This document shows, in pieces, positions 63,366 to 64,000 of a DNA stretch of 64,000 nucleotides; position 1 is the first letter of the stretch; the number at the start of each line of letters is the position of its first letter. The translations under genes were made by a program, and so were the position numbers. Under the pieces are notes generated by a model. It ran no database searches, was not told the DNA's origin, and saw nothing but the letters and a program-made list of their open reading frames with translations. Source of the stretch: Shewanella aestuarii (lineage in GTDB: Bacteria > Pseudomonadota > Gammaproteobacteria > Enterobacterales > Shewanellaceae); NCBI RefSeq assembly GCF_011765625.1, contig NZ_CP050313.1:3592501-3656500 (forward strand). The letters run 5' to 3'.

Positions 63366-64000
63366 ATGAAAAATATGAAATTCAGTCCGGTATATTTATC
63401 TCTACTTTATATATTCAGTACGTTAGCCAACGCTAACGACAACACTCAAGTATCAGAACCTCAAGAAGCTTCACCAAGTGCACAGGAAAGTGCCAGTCAA
63501 CAACCACTGGAAGTTATCGAAGTAAAAGGTCGTTATATTAAGGGTTACAATGCCCATTCAGCAAGTGGAGCTTCACGATTAGACTTAGCGATTAGTGACA
63601 TTCCGCAATCAGTATCTGTCATTACCGGAGCACAAATACGTGACTTCCAATTAAATGATATTAATTCAGCTTTAGATACCGCAACAGGTATTAACGTAGA
63701 AAGAATTGAAACCGACCGCACCTACTACACCGCACGTGGTTTTGATGTAACCAACTTTCAAATTGACGGTGTCGGCCTGCCGCTTACCTCTGGCAACAAT
63801 CATGCAGATGAAGATACCGCTATTTATGATCGTGTAGAGGTTATCCGTGGCGCCAACGGTTTAATGACAGGTGTGGGTAACCCTTCTGCTACCGTTAACT
63901 TCATCCGTAAACGCCCAACGGCAGACAACCAAGTTAATTTATCTGCAAGTTACGGTAGCTGGGACAACTTGCGCCTTAAAGCCGATGCAAGTGGTAACTT
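63366..64000 (+). CDS. TonB-dependent siderophore receptor, N-terminal part (runs off the window)
   Basis: The first 211 codons of an outer-membrane siderophore receptor. A signal peptide (MKNMKFSPVYLSLLYIFS, cleaved near ANA) is followed by a low-complexity linker and the TonB box-like segment (LEVIEVKGRYIKGYNAHSAS). The plug domain begins with DIPQSVSVITGAQIRD and LDTATGINVERIET, then the RGFDVTNFQIDGVG and IYDRVEVIRGANGLMTGVGN blocks typical of FhuE/FpvA-type siderophore receptors. The beta-barrel is outside the window. A second start (Met4) is possible. The Fur box upstream fits an iron-uptake role. The siderophore is unknown. Confidence 0.93.
   Translation, partial: MKNMKFSPVYLSLLYIFSTLANANDNTQVSEPQEASPSAQESASQQPLEVIEVKGRYIKGYNAHSASGASRLDLAISDIPQSVSVITGAQIRDFQLNDINSALDTATGINVERIETDRTYYTARGFDVTNFQIDGVGLPLTSGNNHADEDTAIYDRVEVIRGANGLMTGVGNPSATVNFIRKRPTADNQVNLSASYGSWDNLRLKADASGN

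Overview
The window looks like a chromosome segment of a low-GC marine gammaproteobacterium, most likely Shewanella. The order yigB-xerC-DUF484-dapF-lysA-lptM / cyaY / cyaA / hemCDXY, followed directly by a giant type I-secreted adhesin with its own exporter and c-di-GMP release switch, is the order I remember for Shewanella oneidensis (the bpfA-agg-bpfG-bpfD cluster). Other Shewanella-like traits are a GlyGly-CTERM subtilase, a Sbal_3080-type lipoprotein and the divergent uvrA / MFS-ssb pair. No rRNA, tRNA, CRISPR array or prophage was seen.

Layout. 1-3098: arfB and aroQ, then IS200/IS605 debris: a complete TnpB-only element ending on the aroQ stop codon, a frameshifted 3' remnant of a Y1 transposase (tnpA), and a second terminal hairpin. 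3099-13979: accessory and envelope genes: an rRNA-type methyltransferase, a 1677-residue secreted subtilase, a LysR regulator, Ohr, a two-TM protein, a split YeeE/YedE transporter pair, an AlbA_2-domain protein and a lipoprotein. 14046-26132: housekeeping block (yigB, xerC, DUF484, dapF, lysA, lptM on the minus strand; cyaY; cyaA; then the hemC-hemD-hemX-hemY operon). 26133-48588: the adhesin system. 48593-63050: an acidic-tailed unknown, quinone oxidoreductase, ssb, YajR-like MFS, uvrA, M28 peptidase, deaD, a LemA pair, a DMT exporter and a long-form SAICAR synthase. 63250-64000: a Fur-box promoter and the first 211 codons of a TonB-dependent siderophore receptor.

The centre of interest is the adhesin (26512-40164, 4550 aa). 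It has an N-terminal retention module with a TAAG LapG-type cleavage site, eleven exactly 303-bp repeats, twenty-five exactly 327-bp repeats that are nearly identical at DNA level, a compositionally different C-terminal module, and RTX nonapeptides with a type I secretion signal. Downstream lie the ABC transporter, HlyD adaptor and TolC-like porin, an OmpA-like lipoprotein, the LapG-type protease and a LapD-type c-di-GMP receptor with degenerate GGDEF and EAL motifs. The working model comes from the Pseudomonas LapA / Shewanella BpfA literature: high c-di-GMP lets LapD hold LapG and keeps the adhesin on the surface; low c-di-GMP frees LapG to cut the adhesin off. The silent variants in the 25-copy array look like a record of past unequal exchanges, including duplicated three-to-four-copy blocks.
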